Positions 8,060 to 18,051 are shown, counted from the stretch's first letter. The stretch is 64,000 nucleotides of DNA from an uncultured Tateyamaria sp. (GCF_947503045.1 NZ_CANNCF010000001.1:62001-126000), one strand, 5' to 3'. Notes: a model not told the origin generated them from the sequence alone. Numbers and translations are program-made.

Positions 8060-10597
8060 CTATACCACCACGTTGACGATCCGGCCCGGCACGACGATCA
8101 CCTTTTTGGGCGAGCCGCCGTCCAGCGCCTTTTGCACAGCATCCGTTGCGAGGCTCAGTTTTTCAACCTCTGCCTTGTCCATGTCCGCAGGCACGGTGAT
8201 CTCGCCGCGCCGCTTGCCATTGATCTGGATGGGCAGGGTGACAGTGTCAGAGACCAGCATCGCCTCATCCGCCTTCGGCCACGGGGCGGTGGTGACAAGG
8301 CCCACACCACCCTGTTGCGCCCAGATGTCTTCGGACAGGTGCGGAGTCATGGGTGCCATGAGCTGCGCAAGGGTCATCACGGCGGCGCGCTGGGCAGCAA
8401 AGCCGGCCTTGGATTTCTGCAAAGTGGCGGTAAAGCCATAGAGTTTCGCAATGGCCGCGTTAAAGCCAAAGGATTCCACGCCCATGGTCACGTCATGGAT
8501 CGTCTTGTGCATGGCGCGCAGCAGGTCGTCATCGCCGGTTCCGGGCGCGTCCTTGTCCATCTCGGCAATCCGGTCGCTGATGGTGTGCACGCGGGTGAGA
8601 TGCTTATAGGCGGCCTCGGCGCCGCTGGCGGTCCATTCGACATCCCGTTCGGGCGGAGAATCAGACAGCACAAACCACCGCGCCGTATCCGCGCCGTAGC
8701 TTGCGATAATGCCCAGCGGGTCGACGACGTTTTTCTTCGACTTGGACATCTTGGCCGACGGGATAATCTCGACCTCGGATCCATCCGCAAGTTTTCCGTC
8801 CGTCACATCCTCGGGCAGGTGATAGACAGGCCGCCCCTTGGTGTCGCGGGTCTGATAAATCTCGTGCGTCACCATCCCTTGGGTGAACAGCGCGTCAAAG
8901 GGCTCGATGGCAGAGGCAGGCAAATGCCCAGTAATCCGCATCGCGCGGGCAAAGAAACGGGAATAGAGCAGGTGCAGGATCGCATGCTCGATCCCTCCGA
9001 TATATTGATCGACATTCATCCAGTAGGCGGCGTCGCCCAGATCGGTGGGCGTTTCGGCACGCGGTGCGGTGAAGCGGGCAAAGTACCAGGACGAATCGAC
9101 AAAAGTGTCCATCGTGTCGGTCTCCCGCTTGGCTGGCTTGCCACAGGACGGGCAGGGCACATCGCGCCATGTCGGGTGACGGTCCAGCGGGTTGCCGGGA
9201 ATATCAAAACTGACATCGTCAGGCAGCACGACAGGCAGGTTTTCCTTTTTCTCGGGCACTACGCCGCAATCATCACAATGCACCACGGGAATCGGGCAGC
9301 CCCAATAGCGTTGACGGCTGAGGCCCCAGTCGCGCAGGCGATACTTCTTTTGCCCTTTGCCAAGGTCGCGGGCTTCGAACCAGTCGATGGTGGCGTCGAT
9401 GGCCTCCTGGCTTGTGACCTCACGCACCCCGGCGAAATGGTCGATGAAGACCACCTTTTCCGTCTTTGCAGGCACAAGCGCGTCGTTTTCCACCTCGACC
9501 TCGTCTCCGGGCATGTAAAAGGCGTTGCGCACATCCAGATCGTATTTGCGCGCGAAATCCAGATCGCGCTGGTCATGGGCCGGACAGCCAAAGACAGCGC
9601 CCGTGCCGTAATCCATCAGGACAAAGTTGCCGATCCACACGGGCAGCTCCTGATCCGGGTACACCGGGTGCTTGACCCGCAGTCCGGTGTCCATCCCCTT
9701 CTTTTCAGCCTTTTCCATCGCCGCTTCGGTCGTGTCCATGCGGCGGCATTCGTCGATAAAGGCGGCAAGGTCGGGGTTTTCAGCCTCCAGCGCCTTGGCA
9801 ACGGGATGGTCGGGCGAGACGGCAACAAAGGACGCACCGCGCATCGTGTCGGGGCGGGTGGAATAGCACAGGATCGTTCCATTCCCATCCGTACGGACAA
9901 AGGGAATGTCGATGCCGCGCGACTCGCCGATCCAGTTCTCCTGCATGAGGCGCACCTTGGCGGGCCAGTTCTCCAGACCATCGAGGGCCTCTTTCAATTC
10001 TCCGGCCATGTCAGAGATTTTGAAAAACCACTGCGTCAACTCGCGCCGCTCGACATCCGCGCCGGAACGCCAGCCCTTGCCGTCGATCACCTGTTCATTG
10101 GCCAGCACGGTCATATCGACCGGGTCCCAGTTCACCTGCGCGTTCTTGCGATAAACAAGTCCCGCCTCAAGCATATCGAGGAACAAGGCCTGCTGCTGGC
10201 CGTAATATTCAGGATCGCAGGTCGCGAATTCGCGGGACCAGTCGATGGACAGACCCAGCGGCTTCATCTGGCCGCGCATGTCGGCAATGTTGCCATAGGT
10301 CCAGGTCTTGGGGTGGCCACCGATGGCCATGGCGGCATTTTCGGCAGGCATTCCAAAGGCATCCCAGCCCATCGGGTGCAGCACGTTATGGCCCGTGGAC
10401 ATCTTGTAGCGCGCGATCACGTCGCCCATCGTGTAGTTGCGCACATGGCCCATATGGATGCGGCCCGAGGGGTAGGGGAACATCTCAAGCACGTAATATT
10501 TTGGCTTGTCCGCGCTGCGCGTGGCGCGAAAGATACCGGCCTCGTCCCAGGCGGCTTGCCAGCGGGCTTCGATTTCGGACGGTGAATAAGTGGCCAT
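8060..10597 (-). CDS. leuS: Leucyl-tRNA synthetase
   Basis: This 845-residue class I synthetase carries the HIGH-type motif in [13 protein letters not shown], the KMSKS loop in [12 protein letters not shown], the editing (CP1) domain with a TRPDT-type motif ([10 protein letters not shown]), a Zn-type insert with [13 protein letters not shown] and the C-terminal anticodon-binding/Leu-specific region. It attaches leucine to tRNA-Leu in the cytoplasm. The start at 10597 places [10 protein letters not shown]-type residues at the N-terminus as in homologs. A minus-strand hairpin terminator separates it from the upstream DUF3576 gene, so leuS probably has its own promoter or depends on read-through. 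Confidence 0.97.
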   Translation of the reverse strand: MATYSPSEIEARWQAAWDEAGIFRATRSADKPKYYVLEMFPYPSGRIHMGHVRNYTMGDVIARYKMSTGHNVLHPMGWDAFGMPAENAAMAIGGHPKTWTYGNIADMRGQMKPLGLSIDWSREFATCDPEYYGQQQALFLDMLEAGLVYRKNAQVNWDPVDMTVLANEQVIDGKGWRSGADVERRELTQWFFKISDMAGELKEALDGLENWPAKVRLMQENWIGESRGIDIPFVRTDGNGTILCYSTRPDTMRGASFVAVSPDHPVAKALEAENPDLAAFIDECRRMDTTEAAMEKAEKKGMDTGLRVKHPVYPDQELPVWIGNFVLMDYGTGAVFGCPAHDQRDLDFARKYDLDVRNAFYMPGDEVEVENDALVPAKTEKVVFIDHFAGVREVTSQEAIDATIDWFEARDLGKGQKKYRLRDWGLSRQRYWGCPIPVVHCDDCGVVPEKKENLPVVLPDDVSFDIPGNPLDRHPTWRDVPCPSCGKPAKRETDTMDTFVDSSWYFARFTAPRAETPTDLGDAAYWMNVDQYIGGIEHAILHLLYSRFFARAMRITGHLPASAIEPFDALFTQGMVTHEIYQTRDTKGRPVYHLPEDVTDGKLADGSEVEIIPSAKMSKSKKNVVDPLGIIASYGADTARWFVLSDSPPERDVEWTASGAEAAYKHLTRVHTISDRIAEMDKDAPGTGDDDLLRAMHKTIHDVTMGVESFGFNAAIAKLYGFTATLQKSKAGFAAQRAAVMTLAQLMAPMTPHLSEDIWAQQGGVGLVTTAPWPKADEAMLVSDTVTLPIQINGKRRGEITVPADMDKAEVEKLSLATDAVQKALDGGSPKKVIVVPGRIVNVVV

Positions 10598-10623
10598 GAG
10601 CAACGATCCTGGTCTTGAACATG

Positions 10624-10648
10624 AAAACGCCGGGCGTGAGGCCCGGCG
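10624..10648 (-). terminator. Intrinsic terminator after the DUF3576 gene
   Basis: On the minus strand a perfect 8-bp stem (CGCCGGGC/GCCCGGCG, loop of 5) is followed by TTTT. It lies between the DUF3576 stop and the leuS start, so it would end or attenuate transcription from the upstream gene. Confidence 0.7.
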
Positions 10649-10685
10649 CATGTCTTAGTGCGGAATGGTCTGCGCCGAAAGGCCC

Positions 10686-11186
10686 CTAAAGGCGGTTGTC
10701 GGCAACGCGAAGCTGGCGGGCGCGGGTCAGGATCGCATCCTCGACAGCGCGCACGGTGGCTGCACTGGCCGGACCGCCCTGTGTTTGAAGGGCGACATTC
10801 AGCGATCTGGCATCCAATGCGGGGTCGCTGATCAGCACCGTGGCGCGATAGGCGCGGCCACCACCTGGCGGTGTGCCAAATCCGGTCACGATCACCCCGG
10901 TGAACGGATCGACCGACTGGATCGGCAAAAAGTCGAGAACCTGCAGGCTGGCGGACCATATATAACGGTTGACCTGCACGATTGATTCTTGGTTGCGGCC
11001 GGCGCGCAATGCGTCACGCAGGGTCGTATCCGAAGATGATTGTGTCCCGCGTGATGTCGTTCGGTCATCATCTGTCCCTGTTGGCGGCCCCAATCGGAAC
11101 GACTGGCCGCAACCACTCAACAAGACTGCGCAAAGGAAAACAACGGCATAGGTTGCTGTGCGCGGCGCTGACGGAATGCTTTTCAT
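10686..11186 (-). CDS. DUF3576 family lipoprotein
   Basis: The 166-residue protein has a lipoprotein signal (AVVFLCAVLLSGCGQ; lipobox LSGC) then a low-complexity linker and a compact domain with WSASLQVLDFLPIQSVDPFTG and a GFGTPPGGGRAYRATV block, diagnostic of DUF3576. Its position just upstream of leuS is conserved in alphaproteobacteria. The role is unknown, although the operon context with lptE hints at the outer membrane. The start at 11186 was preferred because it gives a clean lipoprotein signal. Confidence 0.85.
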   Translation of the reverse strand: MKSIPSAPRTATYAVVFLCAVLLSGCGQSFRLGPPTGTDDDRTTSRGTQSSSDTTLRDALRAGRNQESIVQVNRYIWSASLQVLDFLPIQSVDPFTGVIVTGFGTPPGGGRAYRATVLISDPALDARSLNVALQTQGGPASAATVRAVEDAILTRARQLRVADNRL

Positions 11187-11437
11187 ATGCTGGCCCCAAC
11201 GTTTGTTATTTAACTCCAACTCATAGCCAAGTTGAATTGGGCCCGCAAGACATCGGTCGCTGGCGCGGGTTTGCCACGCCAAGAACACGAGTGTGGCAAA
11301 GCTGCACCAACATCGCCGGAATTCAAGCGCATCGCCATGCGTCGCTTGAGATGAGCGCGCAAATGAACGAAACACCCAGCATCCCCTCACTAGATTGGCT
11401 GGTAAGGGCGTGTGAATAGAAACCCGAGGGAAAACAC

Positions 11438-12403
11438 ATGAAAAAATTTCTGATCGCTTCGACAGCCTTGGTTGCGACGGCTGGCGTAGCAGCAGCAAAC
11501 GGGATCACATTCGACGGCGAAGCCCGTTTTGGTCTTGGTTATAACGAAAGCAACGTCGCTGGCGCAGATGAGACGCGCATCGAACAGCGTTTCCGTTTTA
11601 ACATCCGCGGTACAGCGACTTCTGACAACGGCATCGAATTCTCGGCCCGTATCCGTCTGGAAGCCAACGAGAATGCCGACAGCTCCATCGATGGACGTGG
11701 TCCAGGCGCTGCTGAATTCTCCGTTGAAACAGGTGGCTTCCGTCTTGACGTTGGTAACACTTCCGACGTTGCAGACTCCGGCGACGTAATCAACTACTAC
11801 GGCGCAGGCATCGGCCTCACAGCATTCCTCGAGCAGAACTCCGCGTTCTACGACGCCGGCGATGTTGCAGGTACTGGCCTGGGTCAAACTCTGCCAATCG
11901 GCGGCTTCGGCGCTGGCTTTGCTGACGCGACAACCATTAAGTTGCGTTATGCTGTCAACGACTTCACAGTTGCGGTTTCGTACTCCGAAGACAACGTGAA
12001 TGATCTGGACGAGTTCCAAATCGGTGCCGGTTACAACTTCGGCAACTACTCTGCCGGTATCGTGTTCGGTGACGAAGACGGCCCAACAGGTGTGGGCGAA
12101 TTCGTCATTGCATCGTTCTCCGGTGATCTCGGCGCATTCGGCTTCTCGATTGTTGTCGGCGACGCGGACTCGTTTTCCGACGTAGCATACGGTGCATCGG
12201 TGACATACGATGTGGGCGCTGCAACTGAACTGCGCTTTGTTGTATCCGGTGGTGGCGCTGACGTTGTCGACGTAAGCGACGACACAGCCTACGGGCTTGG
12301 CTTCCGTCACAGCCTGGGCGGCGGTGTATCGCTGCGCGGTGGTATCGGTTCCAACACTGCTGGTCTGACACAAGCTGACCTGGGTGTGTTCTTCAGCTTC
12401 TAA
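11438..12403 (+). CDS. Outer-membrane porin (Rhodobacterales type)
   Basis: The 321-residue protein has a signal peptide (MKKFLIASTALVATAGVAAA) followed by alternating beta strands (ITFDGEARFGLGYN, IEQRFRFNIRGTAT) and ends in LTQADLGVFFSF. The terminal aromatic Phe is the usual BAM recognition signal. It would form a trimeric general diffusion pore. Codon choice differs from its neighbours (many GTT, GCT, ACA and CCA codons), as expected for a very highly expressed gene. A GAGGGA ribosome site precedes the ATG and a strong terminator follows. Confidence 0.92.
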   Translation: MKKFLIASTALVATAGVAAANGITFDGEARFGLGYNESNVAGADETRIEQRFRFNIRGTATSDNGIEFSARIRLEANENADSSIDGRGPGAAEFSVETGGFRLDVGNTSDVADSGDVINYYGAGIGLTAFLEQNSAFYDAGDVAGTGLGQTLPIGGFGAGFADATTIKLRYAVNDFTVAVSYSEDNVNDLDEFQIGAGYNFGNYSAGIVFGDEDGPTGVGEFVIASFSGDLGAFGFSIVVGDADSFSDVAYGASVTYDVGAATELRFVVSGGGADVVDVSDDTAYGLGFRHSLGGGVSLRGGIGSNTAGLTQADLGVFFSF

Positions 12404-12426
12404 GTTGATCCACATCTGACAGATTT

Positions 12427-12454
12427 GGGGCGGTCCTTCGGGGCCGCCCCTTTT
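12427..12454 (+). terminator. Intrinsic terminator of the porin gene
   Basis: A 10-bp stem beginning GGGGCGG and ending CCGCCCC, closed by a TTCG tetraloop (one G-T pair), is followed directly by TTTT, 23 bases after the porin stop codon. This is a textbook Rho-independent terminator. Confidence 0.9.
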
Positions 12455-12514
12455 CATTTGGCCCCACCTGATGTTTCCTGCGCCCAGCACGTTACAGTTC
12501 ACGGTGGCCCGCCC

Positions 12515-13168
12515 ATGTCCCTCTCCGACATCTCCCAACAGATCGCCGCAGCCGAAGCCGATGCAGGCCGCGCCGCAGGCTCGGTCAAGCTGATCGCAGT
12601 CAGCAAGGTGCAGCCCAATGAACGGGTCTCTGCCGTTCTCGATCAGGGACACCGGCTCTTTGGCGAAAACCGGGTGCAGGAAGCGAGCGACAAATGGTCC
12701 GCCTTCCGGGAAACCTATGGCGACATCGACGTGCACCTGATTGGCCCGCTGCAAACCAACAAGGCACGCCAATCCATGGCCCTGTTCAACGCCATCCACA
12801 CGCTCGACCGACCCAAACTGGCCAATACCATCGCCCGCCTCGCCCAGGAAATGGGGCACTGTCCGGAGCTCTTCATTCAGGTCAACACCGGGGAAGAGGA
12901 CCAAAAAGCCGGGGTCCTGCCCGCTGGCACGGACGCGTTTGTGGCGACCTGCCGCGATCTGGACCTCACGATCTCTGGCCTCATGTGCATCCCGCCCATC
13001 GACGAAGAACCCAGCCTGCACTTTGCGCTCCTGAAAAAGCTCGCTGACCGCAACGGGCTGACAGGCCTGTCGATGGGGATGAGCAGCGATTTCAAATCCG
13101 CCATCGCGCTGGGGGCCACCCATGTGCGCGTCGGCTCTGCTATCTTTGGTGAAAGAAAGGCAACCTGA
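12515..13168 (+). CDS. YggS/PROSC-family PLP homeostasis protein
   Basis: The 217-residue single-domain TIM-barrel protein binds pyridoxal phosphate: the Lys is in KLIAVSKVQP near residue 32, with FGENRVQEA and HLIGPLQTNKA following, and the phosphate-binding region SMGMSSDFKSAIALGATHVRVGSAIFG near the C-terminus. Family members are not enzymes in the usual sense but buffer PLP and affect amino/keto-acid metabolism. The next gene starts in its stop codon (TGATG), so they are co-translated. Confidence 0.93.
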   Translation: MSLSDISQQIAAAEADAGRAAGSVKLIAVSKVQPNERVSAVLDQGHRLFGENRVQEASDKWSAFRETYGDIDVHLIGPLQTNKARQSMALFNAIHTLDRPKLANTIARLAQEMGHCPELFIQVNTGEEDQKAGVLPAGTDAFVATCRDLDLTISGLMCIPPIDEEPSLHFALLKKLADRNGLTGLSMGMSSDFKSAIALGATHVRVGSAIFGERKAT

Positions 13169-13650
13169 TGCGACATCTTCTCGCCCTCCTTCTTCTTTGC
13201 CCCACGCTCGCCTTTGGCCAGTCGGTGCAGCCCGGGCCAATAACCCCAACGGCGTGGACGGATTACCAACGCGCCGCCGAACTGTTCAATGCAGGCGAAC
13301 GGGTGCAGGCTGGCTGTGTCATGTATCGCGGCCAGTTCCGGGCCCGCCTGTTGCTGCTGGCCAACCCGAACCAACCGCCCGACGGCGCCCCGGCCCTGTT
13401 CGCATCCCTCAGCGAAGTGGTCGCGCGTCCCATCAACGAATGGCTGGGCGGTGACCGCAGGGACTGGATCGCCGCCATGGAATGCGCACGCGACTGGGCG
13501 CAGAACAACAGCGACCCGGACTATCCGCGCCGCCGCTACGGCAAGCAACACGCCGAGGTGCTGAGCGGGCTCAACCAGCTGATCGCCTCGATCCCGCCCG
13601 CCGCCGAATTGCGCAAACAGCGCCGCGCCAACGGGCTACCAAACCGCTAG
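13168..13650 (+). CDS. Conserved exported protein of unknown function
   Basis: The 160-residue protein has a signal peptide (MRHLLALLLLCPTLAFGQ) and a mainly helical mature part including WTDYQRAAELFNAGERVQAG, a TPR-like start, and RRYGKQHAEVLSGLNQLI. I do not recognise the family. It is coupled to the YggS-type gene by a TGATG overlap, and its stop overlaps the stop of the convergent L,D-transpeptidase gene. A periplasmic location is predicted; the two Cys (CVMYR, ECARDW) could form a disulfide. Confidence 0.75.
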   Translation: MRHLLALLLLCPTLAFGQSVQPGPITPTAWTDYQRAAELFNAGERVQAGCVMYRGQFRARLLLLANPNQPPDGAPALFASLSEVVARPINEWLGGDRRDWIAAMECARDWAQNNSDPDYPRRRYGKQHAEVLSGLNQLIASIPPAAELRKQRRANGLPNR

Positions 13651-14141
13651 GCGACAATCAGGCGGGTGGAAAACCGGATGCGCCCGGCCATCCAGCGCAA
13701 ATCCGCAGGCGCCAAGGCCACGCAGCCCTCGGTGGGATAACCGGGCCTGCGCCAGCGGTGAATGAAGATCGCCGACCCACGCCCCGGCACCGCATAGGGC
13801 CAGTTCCAATCAGTGAGAATCACCAGATCATACAAAGGATCGGCGCGGCACAGCACTTCATGGCTGAACGGGTAGGGGGCGCGGACCATCTGGTTGTAAT
13901 CCTCGGCCTGCCCATCATCGGACCACAAATCGCCCGGACGGATCGGCACCGCCCAATCGGTGGGGCGCGCCATCCGGTCAGGGCGATAGAGCATGCCAAC
14001 GATGCGATGCACGCCTTTGGGCGTCGCCCCATCGCCCTCGCGCTTGTGCGCACTCAACCCGCCCTTGCCAATCGAGCAGGGCAGAACCCGCCCGAACGCG
14101 CGCAGCCCGCGCGGGGTCAGAACCAGATCGGTGGGCTTCAT
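13647..14141 (-). CDS. L,D-transpeptidase (YkuD) family protein
   Basis: This 164-residue protein carries the YkuD catalytic signature AIFIHRWRRPGYPTEGCVAL, with the His and the Cys of the H-x-G/T-x-G-C pattern, preceded by TPKGVHRI near residue 40. Members cross-link peptidoglycan or anchor proteins to it. No signal peptide is obvious, which is seen in the short alphaproteobacterial members. It starts inside the stop of the GFA gene (ATGA), so the two are co-transcribed, and ends over the stop of the convergent exported protein gene. Confidence 0.85.
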   Translation of the reverse strand: MKPTDLVLTPRGLRAFGRVLPCSIGKGGLSAHKREGDGATPKGVHRIVGMLYRPDRMARPTDWAVPIRPGDLWSDDGQAEDYNQMVRAPYPFSHEVLCRADPLYDLVILTDWNWPYAVPGRGSAIFIHRWRRPGYPTEGCVALAPADLRWMAGRIRFSTRLIVA

Positions 14142-14548
14142 TTGCGGGGCGGGACCGACTCTTGAAATTGCGGCTTATCTTCGGGGACCAGATGAAACGG
14201 CTGACTGTCTTTCATGAAAATCGCCATGTCCGGGCCACCGAAATCCCCTGCCGGATCGTCCAGAGTACCGATCTTGATCACCGTCAAACCGCGCCCGGGC
14301 AGAATCGTCGTCAGATGGGTGCCGCAATTGCCGCAGAACTGGCGCGTACGCGGCTTTTCAAGATCGCTGCGGGTAAACGAGCTGGGTGTGCCCTTGGTGA
14401 TCGTGAACCCGGCATCCGGCACAAGCATCGCATAGTTCGGACCCCCACCGCTGATATACTGGCACTCCCGGCAATGGCATTGCAGTTTGAGAACCGGATC
14501 CTCGGTCACCTCATATGTAATGTCGCCGCAATAACATCTGCCCTTCAT
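14138..14548 (-). CDS. GFA family Zn-binding protein, copy 2
   Basis: The 136-residue protein shows the GFA cysteine set: CYCGDITYEV, CHCRECQYISGG and FCGNCGTHLTT. It is translationally coupled to the downstream L,D-transpeptidase gene. It diverges in sequence from the copy at 5965, so they are family members and not a recent duplication. The function is unknown beyond predicted Zn binding. Confidence 0.85.
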   Translation of the reverse strand: MKGRCYCGDITYEVTEDPVLKLQCHCRECQYISGGGPNYAMLVPDAGFTITKGTPSSFTRSDLEKPRTRQFCGNCGTHLTTILPGRGLTVIKIGTLDDPAGDFGGPDMAIFMKDSQPFHLVPEDKPQFQESVPPRK

Positions 14549-14562
14549 GTGCTCTCCTCCTG

Positions 14563-15651
14563 TTATAGTAAATGGCCGGACTTCGCGGCCTTGGTCGCCA
14601 GATAATCGGCGTTTTGCGGCGTCTGCCCCACCTTGAGAGGGACACGCTCGGTCACGGACACGCCGCTTTTTTCCATCATCGCGATCTTTGCCGGGTTGTT
14701 GGTCAGCAATCGGACCGATTTGAACCCAAGCGATTTCAGAATGTCCGCGCCAAGGCGGAAATCACGCTCGTCATCGTCAAAGCCAAGGCGGTGATTGGCC
14801 TCGACCGTGTCGAATCCCTGATCCTGCAGGGAATAGGCGCGCATCTTGTTGGCAAGGCCAATGCCGCGCCCCTCCTGATTTAGGTACAGCAGCACGCCCG
14901 TGCCCTCAACGCCCATCTGGGCAAGGGCGGCGCGCAGCTGCGGACCGCAATCGCACTTGAGGCTGCCCATCAGATCACCGGTGAAACAGGCCGAATGCAG
15001 GCGGGCCAGCACCGGGGCCGCGCGATCCGGGCGGCCAATTTCGATGGCATAATGTTCTTCTCCACCATCTTCGGGGCGGAATACATGCAGGCGCCCGGCC
15101 TCTGACACCTCCATGGGCAGGCGGGCGGAAACAACCGCATGCAGCGGGCTCTGCGCGCCCAGCAACGGGGCGGCAAGGGCCAGCGGCACCGCCGTCAGCC
15201 CGTTTTCAGCGGCAAAGGCCAAACCATCTGCAACTTCGGCGCACAGGGCGGCAGGCAACAGCCGGGCAGCCTTGCACATCTGCACAGCCGCGCGGTGCGG
15301 GGCCGCATCGCCCTCGCGCACGGAATTCAGGGGCCCCTTCATCGGGGTCGACAGATCATCCGCGGGGTCGGCCAGCGCCTGCAACCAACCCAAGGCCACG
15401 GCATCGGGGACAGCGATGCGCGCCACGTCCCCGTCATAGGCCCGCGCCTTGAGGGTCTGGGCCCGCCACCCGGTCAGGGCCAGCACCACATCCGACCCAA
15501 GGGCGCGAATGGCAGCCAGCCGCTCGGGCGACAGCGTTTCGACCGCGACGGCGATCACCGACACCGGCCCGGTCAGCACAATCGGCACCCCCATGCGCAG
15601 ATCAGCCCGCGCCCGGGCCAGGGTTTCAACGATGTCCGGCGCAAGGCCCAT
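14563..15651 (-). CDS. ribA: GTP cyclohydrolase II with a degenerate RibB-like N-terminal half
   Basis: The C-terminal half is a complete RibA: Zn ligands in [15 protein letters not shown], the catalytic [16 protein letters not shown] loop and the LLTNNPAKI phosphate-binding block. RibA opens GTP in the first step of riboflavin synthesis. The first approximately 160 residues resemble the DHBP synthase fold ([32 protein letters not shown]), but the acidic DEDREN-type active-site motif is replaced by GPVSVIAVA, so RibB activity is unlikely. The start at 15651 gives 362 residues. A longer in-frame start exists, and no convincing ribosome site decides between them. Confidence 0.9.
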   Translation of the reverse strand: MGLAPDIVETLARARADLRMGVPIVLTGPVSVIAVAVETLSPERLAAIRALGSDVVLALTGWRAQTLKARAYDGDVARIAVPDAVALGWLQALADPADDLSTPMKGPLNSVREGDAAPHRAAVQMCKAARLLPAALCAEVADGLAFAAENGLTAVPLALAAPLLGAQSPLHAVVSARLPMEVSEAGRLHVFRPEDGGEEHYAIEIGRPDRAAPVLARLHSACFTGDLMGSLKCDCGPQLRAALAQMGVEGTGVLLYLNQEGRGIGLANKMRAYSLQDQGFDTVEANHRLGFDDDERDFRLGADILKSLGFKSVRLLTNNPAKIAMMEKSGVSVTERVPLKVGQTPQNADYLATKAAKSGHLL

Positions 15652-15811
15652 GTTACAAAATCCAAGCAGTGATCCGCCCGACATAAGCAAAACGGGCCGG
15701 AATTGAAACATTTGCCGCACAACCCACACATGGGCGTGAAACAAAACTCACAAAACTTGCCCGCAGCCCGCAATGCGCACATCTATGCTGCAACGAAAAG
15801 GGAGATGACCC

Positions 15812-16498
15812 ATGGCACAGCTAAAGAAAATCCTACTGGTCGACGATGACGAAGACCTGCGCGAAGCGCTCAGCGAACAGCTGATCATGACCGAGGATTT
15901 CGACGTCTTCGAGGCCGGTAACGGTGGTGATGCGCTCGTCAAAGCCAAGGAGGCGATCTACGACCTCGTCATTCTCGACGTGGGCCTGCCCGACACAGAC
16001 GGGCGCGAATTGTGCCGGGTGATGCGCAAGCAGGGGGTCAAATCCCCGATCCTGATGCTGACCGGGCACGACACCGATGCCGACACGATCCTCGGCCTTG
16101 ATGCGGGCGCCAATGATTACGTCAGCAAGCCCTTCAAATTCCCCGTCCTTCTGGCCCGCATCCGCGCCCAGCTGCGCCAGCACGAACAGTCCGAAGACGC
16201 GGTGTTCACCCTCGGGCCCTACACGTTCAAGCCAAGCGTCAAGATGCTGATCACCGAGGACGACAAGAAAATCCGCCTGACCGAGAAAGAGACGAACATC
16301 CTCAAGTTCCTCTATCGTTCGACCGATGGCGTGGTGGCACGCGACGTACTGCTGCACGAGGTCTGGGGCTATAACGCAGGGGTCACGACCCACACGCTGG
16401 AAACCCACATCTACCGCCTGCGCCAAAAGATCGAACCCGATCCCTCCAACGCCCGCCTGTTGGTGACCGAATCCGGCGGCTACCGACTGGTGGCCTGA
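15812..16498 (+). CDS. cenR: OmpR/PhoB-type response regulator, CenR-like
   Basis: The 228-residue protein has a receiver domain (acidic pocket DDDED at 11-15, phospho-acceptor Asp56 in LVILDVGLP, Thr84, Lys106 in VSKPF) and a winged-helix DNA-binding domain (GPYTFKPSVKML; TTHTLETHIYRLRQKIE). The linker QHEQSEDAVFTLGPY and the C-terminus closely recall Caulobacter/Rhodobacter CenR, an essential regulator of cell envelope and division. No histidine kinase is adjacent, as is usual for cenR. An AAAGGGAG ribosome site precedes the ATG. Divergent from ribA. Confidence 0.85.
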   Translation: MAQLKKILLVDDDEDLREALSEQLIMTEDFDVFEAGNGGDALVKAKEAIYDLVILDVGLPDTDGRELCRVMRKQGVKSPILMLTGHDTDADTILGLDAGANDYVSKPFKFPVLLARIRAQLRQHEQSEDAVFTLGPYTFKPSVKMLITEDDKKIRLTEKETNILKFLYRSTDGVVARDVLLHEVWGYNAGVTTHTLETHIYRLRQKIEPDPSNARLLVTESGGYRLVA

Positions 16499-16859
16499 GT
16501 TTGACCTGCATCAAGGCGGACCCGTATCGCCCTGATGTATCAAACCGGAAACACCCGCACATGTCGGGGCCCCAGCGGCAAACATGTACCTCCCTGTTGG
16601 ACTTGCCCGGGCCCGTGTGCCCGGGTTTTTTTGGGCCGGACGGATGTGTGTTCGAGGCCCAATCCACAAGTGCTGCTGGGTGCATCAATCGCGTCGCCGG
16701 GTCAGGACATCAAACAGTGCGCAAGCGTCCTGAACGATCTTGATTCGCCTTTGCGGTCTCAAGAGCAGTTCCGATTGCCTGCAACCGCCAAAAAACAAGA
16801 CGCGCGGGCGATTGTTGGTCTAAGGTCGGTGGAACGCGTTAAGAACGAAGGGCGGCGAC
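16499..16859 (+). other. Intergenic region with one terminator
   Basis: Between the response regulator and the lipoprotein gene I see only the hairpin at 16606-16632 and no convincing gene. Short frames here read straight through the hairpin and have no family resemblance. Promoters for the lipoprotein gene presumably lie in the last 150 bases, but no clear boxes stand out. Confidence 0.5.
16606..16632 (+). terminator. Intrinsic terminator downstream of the CenR-like gene
   Basis: CCCGGGC, a 6-base loop, GCCCGGG, then seven Ts. It lies about 105 bases after the stop codon, implying a 3' untranslated tail on the regulator mRNA. Confidence 0.85.
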
Positions 16860-17405
16860 ATGCGCAACAGTCTTTGGATCATTGCATTGGCGATCATGAG
16901 CCTTGCGGCCTGTGTGTCCGCGCCCCCACCAGGGAAAATCAGCGATACTCCCGTCGCTCAGGGCACCCTCTCGGTCGCTGAGCAGGCAGTTGATATCTGT
17001 GGCCGTACCTTCCCGAACGTGAACCGCGCGCTCGATGGGATGCTGGGCGCCGGATTTGAAGAGACCGAAGAGAGATATGAAGATGGCGGCAAGGAGTTGG
17101 ATGATGCCAGCCGTCAGGTCCGCGTTCAACTGGGGGAACAGCGCGCAGACCGTGGTCGCAAATCGTACGTGTGCCTGATCTCGGTTATCGGAATGACGCC
17201 AGAACAAGGCTTTGCGTTGGTTCAGCCGTGGGTACAGCGGTACGGCGCGATTACCAACGCCGAGGCGGGTCAGGGGCTGTCGCCACGTGCAGTGCAGGCC
17301 TGGCAAAGCATGACGCCCGCCCGCATCGCCTTTATTTCGGCAAGCAAGGCAAACGAGACATTTCGTGAGGCCGGGGCATCGGTCCGTTTGATCATTATCC
17401 AATAA
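16860..17405 (+). CDS. Putative lipoprotein of unknown function
   Basis: The 181-residue protein has a lipoprotein signal (SLWIIALAIMSLAACVSAPPPG; lipobox LAAC). The mature part has a helical segment with charged heptads (GFEETEERYEDGGKELDD) and a C-terminal alpha/beta region ending SVRLIIIQ. I do not recognise the family. A GGGCGGCGA stretch precedes the ATG. It stands alone between the response regulator terminator and the convergent cspA gene. Confidence 0.7.
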   Translation: MRNSLWIIALAIMSLAACVSAPPPGKISDTPVAQGTLSVAEQAVDICGRTFPNVNRALDGMLGAGFEETEERYEDGGKELDDASRQVRVQLGEQRADRGRKSYVCLISVIGMTPEQGFALVQPWVQRYGAITNAEAGQGLSPRAVQAWQSMTPARIAFISASKANETFREAGASVRLIIIQ

Positions 17406-17532
17406 CCTGCCGATGGCAGTGGTGTCATGTCGCGGGCTATGCCCTAGGAGTGCGGCACGGTTCGATACACAAGCCCGGCCAAAGCGTCATTCCGCAAACC
17501 AGACCCACCGCACCAGTTAGGCAAACCAACAG

Positions 17533-17560
17533 AAAAAAGGCCCACCGTCACCGATGGGCC
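17533..17560 (-). terminator. Intrinsic terminator of the cold-shock gene
   Basis: On the minus strand a 9-bp stem GGCCCATCG/CGGTGGGCC with a GTGA loop (one T-G pair) is followed by TTTTTT, 41 bases past the cspA stop. Confidence 0.9.
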
Positions 17561-17601
17561 CTTCTCAAAATTCTGTTCGCTTCGCCCCGAAAGGCGCAGG
17601 C

Positions 17602-17808
17602 TTACGCCAGTGCGATGTTGGCAGCGCTTTCGCGGCCGTCGCGACCAGCTTCGATGTCGAAGGTCACTTTCTGGTTGTCGGCCAGACCGGTCAGGCCTGC
17701 GCGCTCAACGGCAGAGATGTGCACGAACACGTCTTTGCTGCCACCGTCGGGTGCGATAAAGCCGAAGCCTTTAGTAGTGTTGAACCATTTGACTGTGCCT
17801 GTGGCCAT
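17602..17808 (-). CDS. Cold-shock domain protein (CspA family)
   Basis: This 68-residue single cold-shock domain has RNP1 (KGFGFIAPD) and RNP2 (DVFVHISAV) and begins [16 protein letters not shown]. It binds single-stranded RNA/DNA and acts as an RNA chaperone. GGAG precedes the ATG. Codon use is biased as in strongly expressed genes. The approximately 240-base gap to the divergent exonuclease III gene leaves room for a long 5' leader, which cold-shock genes often use for temperature control. Confidence 0.95.
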   Translation of the reverse strand: MATGTVKWFNTTKGFGFIAPDGGSKDVFVHISAVERAGLTGLADNQKVTFDIEAGRDGRESAANIALA

Positions 17809-18051
17809 GTCATTTTCTCCTAGATATGCTGCCCGCAGGATGCGGCAGGTCGGCTAAGTCAGTGCAAGATCGAGAGACTGTGCCGTTAGGAGCAGTAAGG
17901 CCGATAGTGGTAACGTCGCCCGTTCCCTCTACGCGCGAGTCGTCTCAATAGCAAGCGCTTCGCCGCAGGGCAGCGAAACCCCGCCTATTGGGGCTGGCGG
18001 CCAAACAGACCCGCCGCTAGGGTTCGCGGGCTTGCAAAAGGAACCGCGCCC

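Noticed and set aside
7397-10585. Very long open frame (1062 codons) antisense to leuS-lptE
   Set aside because: Composition is typical of a GC-rich shadow frame (His/Arg/Gly-rich), it starts inside holA, and the opposite strand encodes unmistakable conserved proteins.
16501-16743. 80-codon frame after the CenR-like gene
   Set aside because: It reads through an intrinsic terminator hairpin and its poly-T tract; no conserved features.
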